DNA of 59,146 nucleotides from JAABRU01 sp050180235. GTDB lineage: Bacteria; Desulfobacterota; Desulfobacteria; Desulfobacterales; Desulfococcaceae. Numbering within the stretch: the stretch's first letter is position 1; each line of letters begins with the position of its first letter. The DNA lies in assembly GCA_050180235.1 (NCBI GenBank), contig JBFXEJ010000025.1, forward strand, positions 1 through 59,146. Direction: 5' to 3'. Positions 6,797 to 14,743 of this stretch are shown piece after piece. Under the pieces are notes generated by a model. It was not told where the DNA came from, searched no databases, and saw only the letters and a list, made by a program, of their open reading frames with translations. A program made the position numbers and the translations under genes.

Positions 6797-8221
6797 TCAC
6801 AGCTTTTTCCGCAAAATCTCATTGACCATTTTGGGATTGGCTTTTCCTTTGCTTTCTTTCATAATCTGTCCCACAAAAAAACTCATGAGTTTGGTGTTCC
6901 CGGCTTTGTAACGCGACACTTCTTCCGGGTTGGCGGCTATCACTTTGTCTGCAATTGCTTCAATCGCGGAGGTATCGCTGACCTGCACCAGTCCTTTTTC
7001 CTTTACAATTGCTTCCGGAGATTTGCCGGATACTGCCATTTCCTCCAGTACGGTTTTGGCAATTTTGCCGCTGATCACGCCTTCATCCATGAGTTTAAGC
7101 AGATCTGCCAGATCATGGGGGCCAACCGGAGAAGTTTCAATGCTTTTTCCCTGCGCGTTCAGCACGCCCAGCAGCGAACCCATAACCCAGTTGCTCACCT
7201 GTTTTGCCTGCGGATATTTTTCCAGACAGGCTTCAAAATAATCCGCAAGTTCACGGGAAGCCGTAAGCACACCCGCGTCATAGACCGGCAGACCAAGTTT
7301 TTCCGTAAAACGCCGCTCTTTCTCGTCCGGCAGTTCCGGCAGACTGCTCCGTATGCTTTCCATCCACTGCTCATCAACCACCAGGGGCAGAAGATCCGGA
7401 TCAGGAAAATAGCGGTAATCATGTGCCTCCTCCTTGCTTCTCATGGAAGTGCTTACCTCTTTGTCCGGATTCCACAGCCGGGTTTCCTGAATAACCTTTC
7501 CGCCCTCTTCAATAATTTCCTGCTGGCGTTCGATTTCATAGCGGATGGCTTTTTCCACATGTTTGAAAGAATTGAGATTCTTGAGTTCCGCCCGCGTGCC
7601 CAGAGTATCTGATCCTTTGGGCATGACAGACACATTGGCATCACAGCGGAAACTGCCTTCTTCCATATTGCCGTCACAGATGCCCAGATAGCGGACAATG
7701 GAATGCAGTTTGCGAAGATAGGCCCCTGCCTCTTCCGGAGAGCGCATATCCGGCTCGCTTACGATTTCAATCAGGGGAACACCGGTGCGGTTCAGATCCA
7801 CCCGGCTGACAGGCCGTACAGGATCATGGATCAGTTTTCCCGCATCCTCTTCCATGTGAATCCGTGTAATGCCCACGCGTTTTTTCTGTCCACCCACATC
7901 AATTTCAATATGACCGGTTTCGCAAAGGGGCAGTTCATACTGGGAAATCTGATAGCCTTTGGGCAGATCAGGATAAAAATAGTTTTTACGGGCAAAACGG
8001 CTTTCCCGGTTGATCCGGCAGTTGGTGGCCATGCCCATTTTCATTGCATATTCCACCACCTTTTTGTTGAGAACCGGCAGAACGCCCGGCATACCCAGGC
8101 ACACAGGGCAGACATGGGTATTGGGCGGCGCACCAAACGCGGTGGAGCAGTTGCAGAAAATTTTGCTTTGGGTTTTCAGCTGCGCGTGAACTTCAAGTCC
8201 GATGACTGGTGTAAACTCCAT
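6797..8221 (-). CDS. gatB: Asp/Glu-tRNA(Asn/Gln) amidotransferase subunit B
   Basis: 474 residues, the normal GatB length. The N-terminus FTPVIGLEVHAQLKTQSKIF, then CPVCLGMPGVLPVLN and the YFYPDLPKGYQISQY segment, are the family signature of the kinase-like core that phosphorylates misacylated Glu/Asp-tRNA. The C-terminus is the YqeY-like tRNA-binding tail (MSFFVGQIMKESKGKANP). It acts with GatA and GatC to make Gln-tRNA or Asn-tRNA; neither partner gene is in the window. AAGGA precedes the ATG by 7-8 nt. An intrinsic terminator follows. Confidence 0.97.
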   Translation of the reverse strand: MEFTPVIGLEVHAQLKTQSKIFCNCSTAFGAPPNTHVCPVCLGMPGVLPVLNKKVVEYAMKMGMATNCRINRESRFARKNYFYPDLPKGYQISQYELPLCETGHIEIDVGGQKKRVGITRIHMEEDAGKLIHDPVRPVSRVDLNRTGVPLIEIVSEPDMRSPEEAGAYLRKLHSIVRYLGICDGNMEEGSFRCDANVSVMPKGSDTLGTRAELKNLNSFKHVEKAIRYEIERQQEIIEEGGKVIQETRLWNPDKEVSTSMRSKEEAHDYRYFPDPDLLPLVVDEQWMESIRSSLPELPDEKERRFTEKLGLPVYDAGVLTASRELADYFEACLEKYPQAKQVSNWVMGSLLGVLNAQGKSIETSPVGPHDLADLLKLMDEGVISGKIAKTVLEEMAVSGKSPEAIVKEKGLVQVSDTSAIEAIADKVIAANPEEVSRYKAGNTKLMSFFVGQIMKESKGKANPKMVNEILRKKL

Positions 8222-8365
8222 TTTTAAATCCTTTTAATTTTATTGATTTTATTCAATTTTCAAAGTTTAAGACTGAAATCAGGAGTCCAAATGGAAAGTT
8301 TGGGAATCTGCATATAACGCTCTGCGCTTATGCATGGCCTTTTCCTGAAACCTGACACCCCCATT

Positions 8366-8752
8366 TCAGACATCCAGCACATGCCTATCCAGCACAAAAC
8401 AGGTGAATTCACCTTCAAATACCCGGACTTCCCCTGCTGCGGCAGTGACAGAGACCGTATGTTTTTTTCCTTTCTTTTCCGTGACCCTGGCTTCGGCTGT
8501 GACAGATTCTCCGACTTTCACCGGTTTTAAGAATTTCACATTTGCCCCGCCCAGTACCACATTCGGGTGATTTACGGCAATCATGGCTGCATAATCGGCC
8601 AGCCCGAAAACAAATCCGCCGTGAACCAGTCCCTTTTCATCTGCTGCCATTTCCGCTGCGGTGTTAAGTTCCACACGGCTGAATCCCTCTTTGGTTTCAA
8701 TGGCTTTTCCGCAAAGGTGCTGACTGATTTTTTTGTGGGTGATGATTTCCAT
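8366..8752 (-). CDS. Hotdog-fold thioesterase-like protein
   Basis: 128 residues, single hotdog domain. The central helix region (EKGLVHGGFVFGLADYAAM) with VHGG is typical of PaaI-like acyl-CoA thioesterases, where residues around this helix form the active site. The strands that follow (NVKFLKPVKVGESVTAEARV) are also characteristic. The substrate is unknown, probably a small acyl- or aryl-CoA. GGAGAGG lies about 6 nt before the ATG. It stands alone, 144 bp past the gatB start and 215 bp from the next gene. Confidence 0.82.
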   Translation of the reverse strand: MEIITHKKISQHLCGKAIETKEGFSRVELNTAAEMAADEKGLVHGGFVFGLADYAAMIAVNHPNVVLGGANVKFLKPVKVGESVTAEARVTEKKGKKHTVSVTAAAGEVRVFEGEFTCFVLDRHVLDV

Positions 8753-8968
8753 GCAGACCTCTCCTTTGGTTTTTGTGGATTAAAGAGAAACAGGGGTTCA
8801 AAGACAGTATATCCCATATCACAAATCAGAACAAATATGAACCGGTGTTTTTGTTTCCTCCTGATCTGTGGAAGAAGTGAACGAAGAAAAGAATGATAAA
8901 AATACAGAAAATCAAGGTTGTTGAAGAATTCGGACGCTGATTCTGCCCCAAGACCGGACAGGAATTTT

Positions 8969-9508
8969 TCAGACAAAAAAAAGCAAATCCCTGTCAGGGC
9001 AGTTTTGGGCATAGGTTATGATTTTCCGGGAATATCTGCCATTGCGGATAAGTTCTTCTGTTTTTTCCGAACATTGATCAGCAGACAGATGACCGGACAG
9101 GGCAAGAATGCGGGGGACGAGGATCGCGCTGATATAAGGAATTCCGTGATTCCGGCAGAAGGCAGCTCCTTTGTAGTCATCCATGAGAACAAAATCGCCT
9201 TCGCCATACAGCCAGAGCCGGATCGTATCCCCTTCCCCTTTTCTGACAGACTGACTGGGCATCAGAAGTTCCGGATGCCGGATTGCAGAGACTGTTCCGG
9301 CAGGCCGGACAATGATTTGCCCGTCCGCGCAGGCCCTGCAAAAAATCTCTGCACCCGGATATCCGCGCACTGTCAGTTCTGCATAAACACTTTCCGTAAT
9401 CATTATCCGATAAAAGGAAATCAAAGCAGGAAAAAGCCCTGCCCTGAACAGAAGAATCGCGGAAGATGCGTCTGTGAGAACCGTTTTCACTGCCAGGCAT
9501 TTTTTCAT
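8969..9508 (-). CDS. PIN-like protein (DUF3368/COG2405 type), no antitoxin visible
   Basis: 179 residues. TDASSAILLFRAGLF (acidic residue in strand 1), ITESVYAEL, GEGDTIRLW and VLMDDYKGAAFCRNHGI are the four acidic-residue regions of PIN nucleases of the DUF3368 type. Relatives usually follow a UPF0175 antitoxin, but here the upstream gene is cobT, separated by a terminator. No ribosome site is seen before the ATG at 9508, so the start is uncertain. It could be an orphan toxin or a remnant. Confidence 0.65.
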   Translation of the reverse strand: MKKCLAVKTVLTDASSAILLFRAGLFPALISFYRIMITESVYAELTVRGYPGAEIFCRACADGQIIVRPAGTVSAIRHPELLMPSQSVRKGEGDTIRLWLYGEGDFVLMDDYKGAAFCRNHGIPYISAILVPRILALSGHLSADQCSEKTEELIRNGRYSRKIITYAQNCPDRDLLFFV

Positions 9509-9531
9509 ATATTTTCAGGTATGAATTTTGT

Positions 9532-9566
9532 AAAAAACCGGGTTTTTCCAAAAAACCCGGTTTTTA
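9532..9566. terminator. Bidirectional intrinsic terminator after cobT
   Basis: AAAAAACCGGGTTTTT and AAAAACCCGGTTTTT face each other across a short loop, with A/T runs at both sides. It lies 10 bp beyond the cobT stop and so ends the bzaF-cobT transcript. Confidence 0.85.
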
Positions 9567-9576
9567 AAACCAGTGC

Positions 9577-10635
9577 TTATTGTGCGTCCTGAATTCCCAC
9601 TTCTGCAAAGGTTTTGATTTCTGCCAGAATACGGGTGGACGCGTCAATGAGTTCCATTGCCAATGCAGCGCCCGTGCCTTCGCCCAGCCGGAATTCCAAT
9701 TCCAGCAGAGGTTTGAGACCAAGATATTTAAGCATAAAAGCGTGTCCGATTTCCACAGAATTGTGGCTGGCAAAAAGATATTTTTTTGCCAAAGGAGCCA
9801 GTTCACATGCGATGAGCGCGCCTGCGGTTGCAATGAGTCCGTCACAGACAACCGGAATGCCATTGACAGCCGCACCAAGAACCAGCCCGGCCAGTCCTCC
9901 GATTTCCAGTCCGCCCACTTTGGAAAGCACATCCAGAGGATCAGAGGGATTGGGATGATGCAGTTGCAGACCTTTTTCAATCACTCTGATTTTATTCTGC
10001 AAAGCCTTGTCATCAATGCCGGTTCCCCGTCCTGTGAGTTTGGGAACCGGAATTTTGGAAAAAACCGCAATAATGGCTGTTGACGGCGTAGTATTGCCAA
10101 TGCCCATATCGCCGGTTCCCAGCAGATGAACAGGGCCGTCCGCGAGCAGTTCCTGCACAATTTCAATACCGGCTTCCACACTTTTGACAGCCTCTGCACG
10201 CGTCATCGCTGGTTCTTTGGCAAAATTCGCGGTTCCTCTGCGCACTTTTTTGTGAAAAATAGGCAGATCCGGTTCAAAATCCCAGTCCACGCCCAGATCA
10301 GCCACTTTGACCTGCGCGCCTGCATGACGGGCCAGCACACTGATGGAAGCCCCGCCATTGACAAAATTGTAAACCATCTGCCGTGTCACTTCCGAAGGAA
10401 ACAGACTGACTCCTTCCGCACAGATGCCGTGATCCCCCGCGCAGGTAATCACAATTTTCTTTTCCAAATGAACATCAATCCTGCCGTGAATGCCTGCAAT
10501 CCGTGCGCCCACATCTTCCAATATGCCCAGACTTCCGGCAGGCCGCGCCTGATTCCGCAGCCGTTCTTTCGCAGCTTCATAAACTTCCGCGTTCGGTTCT
10601 TTTATGTCCTCTATGGTTTTATCCAAAAGATTCAT
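9577..10635 (-). CDS. cobT: Nicotinate-nucleotide--dimethylbenzimidazole phosphoribosyltransferase
   Basis: 352 residues, full CobT length. Signatures seen are QARPAGSLGILEDVGARIAG near the N-terminus, ITCAGDHGICAEGVSLFP, the phosphate-binding GTGDMGIGNTTPSTAI, and near the C-terminus the LEFRLGEGTGAALAM segment with its catalytic glutamate. The enzyme joins a benzimidazole base to nicotinate mononucleotide to make the alpha-riboside that becomes the cobamide lower ligand. It lies directly downstream of the ThiC paralog that probably makes the base, with a heptamer-repeat array between them. GGAG lies upstream of the ATG. An intrinsic terminator follows. Confidence 0.97.
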   Translation of the reverse strand: MNLLDKTIEDIKEPNAEVYEAAKERLRNQARPAGSLGILEDVGARIAGIHGRIDVHLEKKIVITCAGDHGICAEGVSLFPSEVTRQMVYNFVNGGASISVLARHAGAQVKVADLGVDWDFEPDLPIFHKKVRRGTANFAKEPAMTRAEAVKSVEAGIEIVQELLADGPVHLLGTGDMGIGNTTPSTAIIAVFSKIPVPKLTGRGTGIDDKALQNKIRVIEKGLQLHHPNPSDPLDVLSKVGGLEIGGLAGLVLGAAVNGIPVVCDGLIATAGALIACELAPLAKKYLFASHNSVEIGHAFMLKYLGLKPLLELEFRLGEGTGAALAMELIDASTRILAEIKTFAEVGIQDAQ

Positions 10636-10652
10636 CTCTATCTCCTTTGTTT

Positions 10653-10966
10653 TAGAGATTAGGGGTTAGGGATTAGGGGTTAGGGATTGGGGATTAGGGG
10701 GTTAGGGTCGGTACTATCCCCTATCCCCTATCCCCTATCCCCTATCCCCTATCCCCTATCCCCTATCCCCTATCCCCTATCCCCTATCCCCTATCCCCTA
10801 TCCCCTATCCCCTATCCCCTATTCCCTAATCCCTATTCCCTATTCCCTATTCCCTATTCCCTATTCCCTATTCCCTAATCCCTAATCCCTAATCCCTAAT
10901 CCCTAATCCCTAATCCCTATTCCCTAATCCCTATTCCCTATTCCCTAATCCCTATTCCCCTACTCC
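10653..10966. repeat. Heptamer tandem array (TATCCCC / TATTCCC / TAATCCC) with inverted left arm
   Basis: From 10715 there are 15 perfect TATCCCC units, then about 20 TATTCCC or TAATCCC units up to the stop codon of the ThiC-like gene, which itself lies in a repeat unit (TAG at 10969-10967). The left arm (about 10653-10708) carries the complementary GGGATTAGGGGTTA-type units, so left and right can pair. In the direction of transcription (minus) the right part is G-rich and would give an RNA with many GGG/GGGG runs just ahead of cobT. This array fills the whole intergenic space. Confidence 0.95.
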
Positions 10967-12289
10967 CTAATTCATCCCCGCTGACACCTTATCACCTTTT
11001 ATATCTTTTTCAAACAGGGAAATTCCTCTTTCCATTGCGCAGAAGTCTCCGCACATGGTGCAGGTTTTTTCATTTTCCGGACGTCTGCTGCTGCGGATTT
11101 CCTGCGCGACTTTGGGAAACATGAGCAGCCGTAACTGGTCTTCCCAGCGCATATCCCGCCGCGCGAGGGACATCAGTTTTTCCTGTTCCCGGCGATGCGG
11201 ATATTTGGCAATATCACCAATGCGCACAGCCAGCCGCGTGGCACGAACCCCTTCCCGCACATCTGCCTCATTCGGTAAAGCCAAATGTTCCGCGGGAGTG
11301 ATATAGCAAATCAGATCAGCGCCGTAACGTGCGGAATTGGCAGCACCAATGGCGGCAGTGATATGGTCATATCCTGCGCCTGTATCAGCCGGAAGCGGCC
11401 CAAGCACATAGTAAGGTGCATTGCCGCTCATGCGTTTTTCCAGCATGATATTTCCTTCAATTTCATCCAATGGCACATGTCCCGGCCCTTCCACCATCAT
11501 CTGGCATCCCATTTCCCTGCCCAGTTCCGCAAGTTCACAGTTGATGATCATTTCTGCCATCTGTGCGCGATCATGGCTGTCGTGAATCGCTCCGGCCCGT
11601 ATGCCGTTGCCCAGAGAAAGCACAGCATCGTATTTTTTCATCAGGCTACAGACTCTGTCAAACTGTTCATACAGTGGATTTTCCTTCTGATTGTATTCCA
11701 TCCACGAAACCATAAATGTTCCGCCTTTGGAAACCAGACCGCCATAGCGAAATCCCTGTTTGCGCAGCCGCTCAATGCTGAACCGGTTGATGCCGCAGTG
11801 AATTGCCATAAAGGAAATGCCGTCATCCAACTGTTTTTCTATCAGATCAAAAAGAAATTCCGGCTCCATTTTATTGGGATTTCTGTATTTTTTCGCGGTA
11901 TCATGAAAAGCCTGATACAGGGGCACATTTCCCACAGGCAAAGAGCATTTTTCCAGCACAGCACGCCGCACTTTGTCCAAATCGCCTCCGGCTGAAAGTT
12001 CCATCAGCGTATCCGCGCCCTCTTCCTGAATGATTCTGGCTTTTCTCACTTCCAGATCAATATCATAAATATCCGAAGAAGTGCCAATGGAGCCGTTGAC
12101 TTTGGTGTGCAGCCCGGTTCCGATGCCCACCGGCTGCTGGTTTTTTCGGTTGGGATGACTGACAATAACAATTTCTCCCAGTGCGACTTTTTCCCGGATA
12201 TATTCGGGACTGTAATCTTCTTTTTCCGCAACGGTTTTCATCTGCGGCGTGATAACACCTTCCCTTGCCAGTTCGATCTGCGTTTTCAT
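10967..12289 (-). CDS. bzaF: ThiC-family radical SAM enzyme, probable 5-hydroxybenzimidazole synthase
   Basis: 440 residues from the ATG at 12289, which has GGGAG 8 nt upstream; the longer open frame to 12448 would run through the terminator hairpin and is rejected. ThiC family features include MKTQIELAREGVITPQMKTV, the substrate-site MVEGPGHVPLDEIEGN, and the C-terminal cluster motif CTMCGDFC (CxxCxxxxC). ThiC makes HMP-phosphate for thiamin from aminoimidazole ribotide, and its paralog BzaF makes 5-hydroxybenzimidazole from the same substrate. Context favours BzaF: a cobalamin riboswitch, not a TPP riboswitch, lies upstream and cobT follows. The sequence LSLGNGIRAGAIHDS also departs from the usual ThiC LSLGDGLRPG form. 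ThiC cannot be excluded without a tree. Confidence 0.85.
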   Translation of the reverse strand: MKTQIELAREGVITPQMKTVAEKEDYSPEYIREKVALGEIVIVSHPNRKNQQPVGIGTGLHTKVNGSIGTSSDIYDIDLEVRKARIIQEEGADTLMELSAGGDLDKVRRAVLEKCSLPVGNVPLYQAFHDTAKKYRNPNKMEPEFLFDLIEKQLDDGISFMAIHCGINRFSIERLRKQGFRYGGLVSKGGTFMVSWMEYNQKENPLYEQFDRVCSLMKKYDAVLSLGNGIRAGAIHDSHDRAQMAEMIINCELAELGREMGCQMMVEGPGHVPLDEIEGNIMLEKRMSGNAPYYVLGPLPADTGAGYDHITAAIGAANSARYGADLICYITPAEHLALPNEADVREGVRATRLAVRIGDIAKYPHRREQEKLMSLARRDMRWEDQLRLLMFPKVAQEIRSSRRPENEKTCTMCGDFCAMERGISLFEKDIKGDKVSAGMN

Positions 12290-12368
12290 TTTTCTTTCTC
12301 CCTTTGTGTGAAAAAAATATGATTCCGGAAATCCCGGCAGGGCAGGCACGGCTTTTCCGCAAATCTGC

Positions 12369-12412
12369 AAAAAAAAATCCGTGCCACAGGGATTTCCCTG
12401 TAACACGGATTT
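12369..12412 (-). terminator. Riboswitch expression-platform terminator
   Basis: On the minus strand AAATCCGTG-n-CAGGGA pairs with TCCCTG-n-CACGGATTT, followed by a run of T. It sits between the B12 box and the start of the ThiC-like gene, as expected for cobalamin-induced termination. Confidence 0.88.
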
Positions 12413-12451
12413 ATGCGGACAACATTTATCCTTACTGCTATACTCCATCTG

Positions 12452-12631
12452 TCATGGCAGGTCTTCTGACTTGCAGATCATCCCTTTCACCGCGCCTTCC
12501 CGTCTTCAGCGTATGTTCTATGCTTCAGACAGTGGCATTCTGCGGTTTTTGTCCCTGCTTACAGCGCCGGCCCAGCGTCACGGATTTTCACCGTGTTCCC
12601 TATTCTCCCCCGATTCGGAGGCACCATCACA
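12452..12631 (-). promoter_or_regulatory. Cobalamin riboswitch
   Basis: Read on the minus strand, in order: GGTGCC near 12624, GAATAGGGAACACGGTGAAA, CCGTGACGCTGGGCC, the core GCCACTG preceded by CAGAAT, and the B12 box AGTCAGAAGACCTGCC ending at 12456. These match the conserved blocks of the adenosylcobalamin riboswitch in the correct order and spacing. With the terminator at 12369-12412 it should switch off the ThiC-like gene and cobT when cobamide is plentiful. Confidence 0.95.
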
Positions 12632-12642
12632 GATTTCCAAAA

Positions 12643-12672
12643 ATGATACAATATGTTAAAAGTCTTTGTCAG
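12643..12672 (-). promoter_or_regulatory. Promoter upstream of cobalamin riboswitch
   Basis: CTGACA (12672-12667), 18-bp spacer, TATCAT (12648-12643) on the minus strand, about 12-20 bp before the first conserved riboswitch block. Placement is right for the riboswitch leader. Confidence 0.5.
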
Positions 12673-12750
12673 GCAGTATTCTAACAACAAATTCAGTGGC
12701 GGGGCGATAGCCTGTCCGGTGCAATGACGGGTTATGCTTTTCCTGGATTT

Positions 12751-13122
12751 TTATGAAATCCATTGAAAAAATATCTGTTCAATATCATTTCTTGATTTTT
12801 CTCCCGATGCGATACTCAGAAACAAATCAACTATCTGTTCATTTGTGGCATTCAGTTTTACATCGTTGATTTCAAGAAATATTTCCGATATCGCCGCCGC
12901 TATACGCTTATTCCCATCAATAAAAGCATGCGCCTGAGTAAGATGATAAGCATAGGTTGCCGCACATATTGCAATATCAGCATTTTCATAATATGCACGG
13001 TTTTCAGCGGCTGCCAGCGCCGACTCCAATGCTCCTTCATCACGCAATCCGTGAATTCCGCCGAATTCTTCAATCAGTTTTTTATGAATTTCAATTACTT
13101 CAATTTTATAAAGAAAAAGCAT
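12751..13122 (-). CDS. doc: Doc/Fic-fold death-on-curing toxin
   Basis: 123 residues, the usual Doc size. The Fic motif HAFIDGNKRIA (H65, then D/GN-K-R) is complete. Doc toxins phosphorylate EF-Tu with this motif; other Fic proteins AMPylate targets. An upstream segment GGIHGLRDEGALESALAAAE is also typical of Doc. The gene begins 2 nt after the AbrB-type antitoxin stop, so they form one operon. It appears intact. Confidence 0.9.
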   Translation of the reverse strand: MLFLYKIEVIEIHKKLIEEFGGIHGLRDEGALESALAAAENRAYYENADIAICAATYAYHLTQAHAFIDGNKRIAAAISEIFLEINDVKLNATNEQIVDLFLSIASGEKSRNDIEQIFFQWIS

Positions 13123-13124
13123 GA

Positions 13125-13361
13125 TCAGACACCCTCTGCAAGTCTCTGATAAGCAGATTTTCTTCGTTTGAAGGTGTTTTGAACCGCTCTTTCAATTTTC
13201 TGCTCCCGTTCTTTTTCATTCAGCGGAGATATTATCAGTATGCGGTTTTCAACAGTTATGTCAACTTCATCATCTGCACGGATATCCATTAACTTTAATA
13301 TTTCATCAGTTAATAATAATCCGAATGAGTTACCTATTTTTCTGATTTGTGTTCTGAGCAT
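13125..13361 (-). CDS. AbrB/SpoVT-type antitoxin for Doc
   Basis: 78 residues. TQIRKIGNSFGLLLTDEILKLMDI is a classic swapped-hairpin AbrB/MazE N-terminus that binds DNA. The basic C-terminal helix (EKEREQKIERAVQNTFKRRK) would contact the toxin. GAGGAAAACAC precedes the ATG. As first gene of the pair it should also repress the operon. Confidence 0.88.
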   Translation of the reverse strand: MLRTQIRKIGNSFGLLLTDEILKLMDIRADDEVDITVENRILIISPLNEKEREQKIERAVQNTFKRRKSAYQRLAEGV

Positions 13362-13651
13362 GTGTTTTCCTCATTATTATGTGAACCTATCCGAATAATA
13401 TGCTGAATAATTTTATAATTAAATTCAATAAAGTGGAATCATTTTTTGAAATATTTCCAATGAAAAAAAATCGTGTCTGTTTCAGATTCATTCATTTATG
13501 AATGCCTGTTTCTGCAGGAAACAGACAGTCTGCTTCTTCTCTGAAGAAACAAAGCCAGCAGTTTTTCCATTTTTATTTATATGAATTTAACATTTTGAAA
13601 TTAAATAAAATTAATTGTAATACGGATTCAAAATAATATTCGGACAGGTTA
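13362..13651. other. AT-rich gene-free stretch with a small palindrome
   Basis: No open frame of note. A short perfect hairpin CTGTTTCTGCAGGAAACAG lies near 13506-13524. The minus-strand side near 13362-13440 should hold the antitoxin promoter, but I see no clear -35/-10 pair. Confidence 0.4.
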
Positions 13652-13774
13652 ATGAAATATGGCAACCGGTTGAAATACAATACAGAAAAAGGTGTGCTGA
13701 ATTTTTTCGGGGATGAGGCATGTAAACGCTTTATTGCTGAAGAAACCATGAATCTTTTTGCAAAAGCGGACTGA
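13652..13774 (+). CDS. Possible 40-residue small protein
   Basis: An ATG at 13652 opens a 40-codon frame ending TGA at 13774, beginning MKYGNRLKYNTEKGVLNFFG and containing one cysteine and a C-terminal amphipathic helix. ACAGG lies 8 nt upstream, a weak ribosome site. It converges with the ParB-like gene, which stops 12 bp further on. The composition is protein-like, but I recognise no family. It could be a remnant of a longer gene. Confidence 0.35.
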   Translation: MKYGNRLKYNTEKGVLNFFGDEACKRFIAEETMNLFAKAD

Positions 13775-13786
13775 TCCGTTTACACA

Positions 13787-14743
13787 TCATCCGAGAATTT
13801 CCGGCAGAGCCGGTTCATCTTTGATTCTTTTCAGATCTGACAGTCTGTCTTCCAGTTCAGAGATGCTGCTGAAAGAGAACTGGAATGTGTAAGCACTTCC
13901 TTCAAAGTCTTTGGGCGGAATCAGCCGGAGGTTCTCCCCCAGACGCATTTCTTTCACGCACTGCCCGTATCTTTCCTCAGCAGCGGTAATGGCAGGAAAA
14001 CGCTTTTTTTTCAGATAATAACGGATATTCCTGGCTTTCATACCGCGATCAGCATTCTTATCTGCGATAATTTCCTGCAAATCTTTTTCTCTCAGCACAT
14101 CCATGACCGGCAGATCATCACGGGCTGCAATCTCTGTAAGCAGTTGCAGAATTTCCCTCTGTTTGCTAAGACTTAAGCGCAAATCAGAAAAAAGTGCGGC
14201 CAGCGTGCTTCCGCTTTCTGCATCAAGTTCTGCCAGTTCCAGTGCCATAACCGGAGAAATGCTTTCGGTCAAAATACCTTGTTGAATAATCAAAGCCAAA
14301 TCGCATAAGGGCAGGAGTTTCCGGATTATCGCTGGATTTCCGGGCAGTCCAAGATCAGCCGCAGCTTCGGCAAGTTGATTTGGCTCTGAAAAATGATCCC
14401 GGAGCAGCCGCAGAGAGCGGGATATTTCAACGGGATTCAGATCGCGCTGAAACGCATTGTCTGCAATTGCATAACGGACACATTCCAGCAGAGAAGTATC
14501 CTCTCCCAGAATCCGTGCCTCAGTTTCAGACCATCCCAGTTTTTCACACGCGGCAAAACGCCGGAATCCGCTGACAATGCAAAGCTGTGAATTATCTTTT
14601 GCCTGAACCAGCAGAGGCGACATCATTCCCACAGTATTCAGAGAGAGTGCAAGTGGCTGAATATCGCTCCTGGTGGTAATGCGGAAGGTGAAATCTTCCG
14701 CATCTATCCGGGAAAGTGCAATGCGCTCTGTCTTATATATCAT
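13787..14743 (-). CDS. ParB-like N-terminal domain protein overlapping purC
   Basis: 318 residues. The N-terminal ~95 residues form a ParB/Spo0J-type nucleotide-binding fold with the box CIVSGFRRFAACEKLGW, which resembles the ParB G-E-R-R box but with GFRR in place of GERR. A helical region with HTH-like LAEAAADLGLPGNPAIIRKL follows, as in ParB linkers. The C-terminal third has no known domain to me. The start lies 11 bp inside the end of purC, so translation is coupled. No parA is adjacent and no parS-like palindrome was seen, so a chromosome partition role is not supported; it may be a regulator or CTP-binding switch. Confidence 0.75.
   Translation of the reverse strand: MIYKTERIALSRIDAEDFTFRITTRSDIQPLALSLNTVGMMSPLLVQAKDNSQLCIVSGFRRFAACEKLGWSETEARILGEDTSLLECVRYAIADNAFQRDLNPVEISRSLRLLRDHFSEPNQLAEAAADLGLPGNPAIIRKLLPLCDLALIIQQGILTESISPVMALELAELDAESGSTLAALFSDLRLSLSKQREILQLLTEIAARDDLPVMDVLREKDLQEIIADKNADRGMKARNIRYYLKKKRFPAITAAEERYGQCVKEMRLGENLRLIPPKDFEGSAYTFQFSFSSISELEDRLSDLKRIKDEPALPEILG

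Noticed and set aside
10687..10878. Open frame in the heptamer array (repeating PLSPIPY)
   Set aside because: Open only because the 7-bp repeat lacks stops in that frame; no start signal or gene context.
10653..10966. CRISPR array or telomere
   Set aside because: Units are 7 bp with no spacers, and the array is internal to an operon; the TTAGGG resemblance is superficial.
12290..12448. N-terminal extension of the ThiC-like frame
   Set aside because: It would translate the riboswitch terminator; the ATG at 12289 has a good ribosome site and matches the family's usual start.
13787..14743. Chromosome partition ParB
   Set aside because: No parA partner, altered GFRR box and no parS site seen; the fold is kept but the role is not assumed.
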